Shown here piece by piece: positions 62,050-64,000 of a stretch of 64,000 nucleotides of DNA. Location of the stretch: the NCBI RefSeq assembly GCF_024749165.1, contig NZ_CP087190.1, positions 1,076,001 through 1,140,000 on the forward strand, given 5' to 3'. A program made the position numbers and the translations under genes. Under the pieces are notes generated by a model, which saw only the letters and a program-made list of their open reading frames with translations, made no database searches and was not told where the DNA came from. Numbering within the stretch: the first letter of the stretch is position 1; each line of letters begins with the position of its first letter. The stretch is from Pseudomonas sp. B21-023 (GTDB taxonomy: Bacteria > Pseudomonadota > Gammaproteobacteria > Pseudomonadales > Pseudomonadaceae).

Positions 62050-63723
62050 TTACGCCGCCTTGGCCTGCTGCTGGCTCAGCGACCGGTTCAGTGCGCTGAA
62101 CAGCGCCTTGAAGCTGGCGGTGGTGATGTTCTCGTCGATGCCCACGCCGTGCACCGGACGCCCGCCGGCCACGCGCAGCTCGATGTAGGCCGCGGCCTTG
62201 GCATTGGTGCCGGCGCCGATGGCGTGTTCGTTGTAGTCCATGATCTCCACGGCGATCGGCAGGCCGGCCACCAGTGCCTCGAGGGCGCCGTTGCCCTTGC
62301 CGTGCCAGTGCAGGGTGGTTTCGCCTTCACCGGAGACTTCCACTTGCACGTGGCTGCTGCCGTTTTCTTCCTGCAGGCGGTGGCTGACCAGGGCATATGG
62401 CGCGTTGGCCTGGAGGTATTCCTTCTGCAGCAGCTTGTAGATCTGCTCGGCGGTCATTTCCAGGCCGAGACGGTCGGTCTCGCCCTGTACCACTTGGCTG
62501 AACTCGATCTGCATGCGGCGCGGCAGGCTGATGCCATATTCCTGCTCGAGCAGGTAGGTGATGCCGCCCTTGCCCGACTGGCTGTTGACGCGGATCACCG
62601 CCTCGTAGCTACGGCCGATGTCGGCCGGGTCGATCGGCAGGTATGGCACTTCCCACAGCTCGCCGTCCTGCTGCTTGGCGAAGCCTTTGCGAATGGCGTC
62701 CTGGTGCGAGCCGGAGAAGGCGGTGTGTACCAGGTCGCCGACGTACGGGTGACGTGGGTGCACCGGCAGCTGGTTGCATTCCTCGACGACCTTGCGCACG
62801 CCGTCGATATCGGAGAAGTCGAGCTGCGGGTCGATGCCCTGGGTGTAGAGGTTCAGTGCCAGGGTCACCAGGTCGACGTTGCCGGTGCGCTCGCCGTTGC
62901 CGAACAGGCAGCCTTCGGCACGGTCGGCGCCAGCCATCAGGCCCAGCTCGGTGGCGGCGATGCCGGTGCCACGGTCGTTGTGGGTGTGCAGGCTGATGAT
63001 CACGCTGTCGCGGCGGTTGACGTTACGGCAGAACCACTCGATCTGGTCGGCGTAGACGTTCGGCGTGGCGACTTCGACGGTGGCCGGCAGGTTGAGGATG
63101 ATCTTGTGCTCGGGGGTCGGGTTCCACACCTCGATTACCGCGTCGCACACTTCCTTGGCGAATTCCAGCTCGGTGGCGCTGAAGGTCTCCGGCGAGTACT
63201 GGAAGGTCCACTGGGTTTGCGGCTGCTGCGCCGCGTACTTGACGAACAGCTTGGCGGCATTGACCGCGATGTCCTTGACGCCCTGCTTGTCCTGGTTGAA
63301 GACGATGCGGCGGAACGACGGGCAGGTGGCGTTGTACAGGTGAACGATGGCCTTCTTGGCGCCGCGCAGGGATTCGAAGGTACGCGCGATCAGGTCTTCA
63401 CGGGCCTGGGTGAGCACCTGGATGGTGGTGTCGTCCGGGATGTGGCCGTCTTCGATCAGGGTGCGCACGAAGTCGAAGTCGGTCTGTGATGCCGACGGGA
63501 ACGACGCTTCGATTTCCTTCACGCCCACCTGCACCAGGGTCTTCCAGAAACGCAGCTTCTTCTCGGCATCCATCGGCTCGATCAGCGACTGGTTGCCATC
63601 ACGCAGGTCGGAGCTGCACCAGATCGGCGCCTGGGTGATGGTCTTCGACGGCCAGGTACGGTCAGGCAGGTCGATGGTCGGGAAGGCGCGGTACTTCTTC
63701 GATGGGTCTTTGAGCATGGTCAT
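62050..63723 (-). CDS. leuA: 2-isopropylmalate synthase
   Basis: A 557-aa enzyme (long LeuA type) condensing acetyl-CoA with 2-oxoisovalerate, first step of leucine synthesis. Divalent-metal and substrate motifs: [23 protein letters not shown] and [13 protein letters not shown]; the C-terminal regulatory domain ([14 protein letters not shown]...AAYIELRV) binds leucine for feedback. The ATG at 63723 follows AAAGGA; a second ATG six nt inside is less well spaced. A 23-codon ORF lies upstream. Confidence 0.95.
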   Translation of the reverse strand: MTMLKDPSKKYRAFPTIDLPDRTWPSKTITQAPIWCSSDLRDGNQSLIEPMDAEKKLRFWKTLVQVGVKEIEASFPSASQTDFDFVRTLIEDGHIPDDTTIQVLTQAREDLIARTFESLRGAKKAIVHLYNATCPSFRRIVFNQDKQGVKDIAVNAAKLFVKYAAQQPQTQWTFQYSPETFSATELEFAKEVCDAVIEVWNPTPEHKIILNLPATVEVATPNVYADQIEWFCRNVNRRDSVIISLHTHNDRGTGIAATELGLMAGADRAEGCLFGNGERTGNVDLVTLALNLYTQGIDPQLDFSDIDGVRKVVEECNQLPVHPRHPYVGDLVHTAFSGSHQDAIRKGFAKQQDGELWEVPYLPIDPADIGRSYEAVIRVNSQSGKGGITYLLEQEYGISLPRRMQIEFSQVVQGETDRLGLEMTAEQIYKLLQKEYLQANAPYALVSHRLQEENGSSHVQVEVSGEGETTLHWHGKGNGALEALVAGLPIAVEIMDYNEHAIGAGTNAKAAAYIELRVAGGRPVHGVGIDENITTASFKALFSALNRSLSQQQAKAA

Positions 63724-63799
63724 GGAAGCAATCCTTTTATGTGCGGCCGTGATCGGGCCTGCCGAACGTGTACGAGATGAAAAGGCGAGGCGACGCGAT

Positions 63800-63871
63800 T
63801 CACCCTGGTAGTCGGGCGCTGACCAGGCAGAGGCTGCGGTGTTGTTGGAGGAGGGTGCTGAAGATGTTCAT
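63800..63871 (-). CDS. Candidate leuA leader peptide (23 aa)
   Basis: The minus-strand ATG at 63871, preceded by TTGAGC, opens a 23-codon ORF ending TGA at 63800. The peptide [20 protein letters not shown] (then LPG) has five Leu, two of them adjacent. It ends 76 nt before leuA and starts just after a plausible promoter (TTGCCA-N17-TAGGGT), so it would be translated first on the leuA mRNA. No U-tailed terminator is seen between it and leuA. Confidence 0.55.
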   Translation of the reverse strand: MNIFSTLLQQHRSLCLVSARLPG

Positions 63872-64000
63872 ATGCTCAACCCTAACCAGTGGGTTGGGGG
63901 ATGGCAAGCATTGCGGGAAAATTGAGAGGAATGCTTAAAAAAACGAGTTTACAGAGTTTTCATGGCCATTAATTTCGGTTTGTTGAGATTTTATTGCTTT
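63872..64000 (-). promoter_or_regulatory. leuA promoter region
   Basis: Read on the minus strand, TTGCCA-N17-TAGGGT at about 63878-63906 would start transcription a few nt before the leader ORF. The outer 90 bp of the window are A/T-rich and hold no gene. Confidence 0.45.

Overview
The window is GC-rich (by eye about 63-64 %) chromosomal DNA from a Pseudomonas of the P. putida group. Evidence: the roxSR redox pair; the glucose block gap/edd/glk/gltRS/gts/oprB/hexR/zwf/pgl/eda followed by leuA; arcDABC; a gcvH-gcvP-sdaA-gcvT operon beside a TyrR-like activator; DUF3077, DUF6124 and DUF5064 proteins; and many REP-type palindromes of the form GCCGGCAAGCCGGCTCCCACA. No rRNA, tRNA, prophage, IS element or CRISPR array was seen. 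It is mostly core genome, with interest concentrated in small genes and regulatory DNA.

Layout. 0-2 kb: redox two-component system RoxS/RoxR. 2.2-4.1 kb: a phospholipase C/P1-nuclease-like protein and a 62-aa partner behind a textbook LexA (SOS) box. 4.2-9.7 kb: AEC carrier, aromatic amino acid permease, a large inverted repeat, a GntR regulator with a CynX/NimT exporter, and an NTF2-like protein. 9.8-11 kb: GIY-YIG protein, then DUF3077 and DUF6124 small proteins behind a highly structured putative leader RNA. 11-22.5 kb: housekeeping (yejK, HU, rlmF, valS, holC, pepA, lptF/lptG, RDD protein, cold-shock protein). 22.9-30.6 kb: glycine cleavage and serine deaminase operon with a sigma-54 promoter and its likely activator GcsR. 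30.7-37.8 kb: arginine deiminase operon arcDABC plus DUF5064, with an Anr-type promoter, and a second divergent arcD. 37.8-43.4 kb: DUF454 protein, heme oxygenase and a TonB receptor/FecR/ECF-sigma heme-signalling set with Fur-like boxes. 43.5-61.9 kb: periplasmic glucose uptake and the Entner-Doudoroff pathway with HexR operators. 62-63.9 kb: leuA with a short upstream leader ORF.

How the genes fit together. Glucose crosses OprB, is bound by GtsA, imported by GtsBCD, phosphorylated by Glk, oxidised by Zwf and Pgl and cleaved by Edd and Eda; the triose enters Gap. HexR candidates in the gap/edd and hexR/zwf intergenic regions tie these together, GltRS controls uptake, and A-rich AACAA motifs at ribosome-binding sites of uptake genes fit Hfq/Crc catabolite repression. 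The arc operon supplies anaerobic ATP from arginine under Anr. The gcv operon clears glycine and serine.

Least-explained items: the structured DUF6124 leader with two competing helices, the SOS-boxed phospholipase-like pair, the 69-nt palindrome before aroP, the roughly 440-bp inverted-repeat element at 6.7-7.1 kb, and the leuA leader ORF. No database search was possible. Family names come from recognised sequence motifs, and start codons were chosen from visible Shine-Dalgarno sequences.
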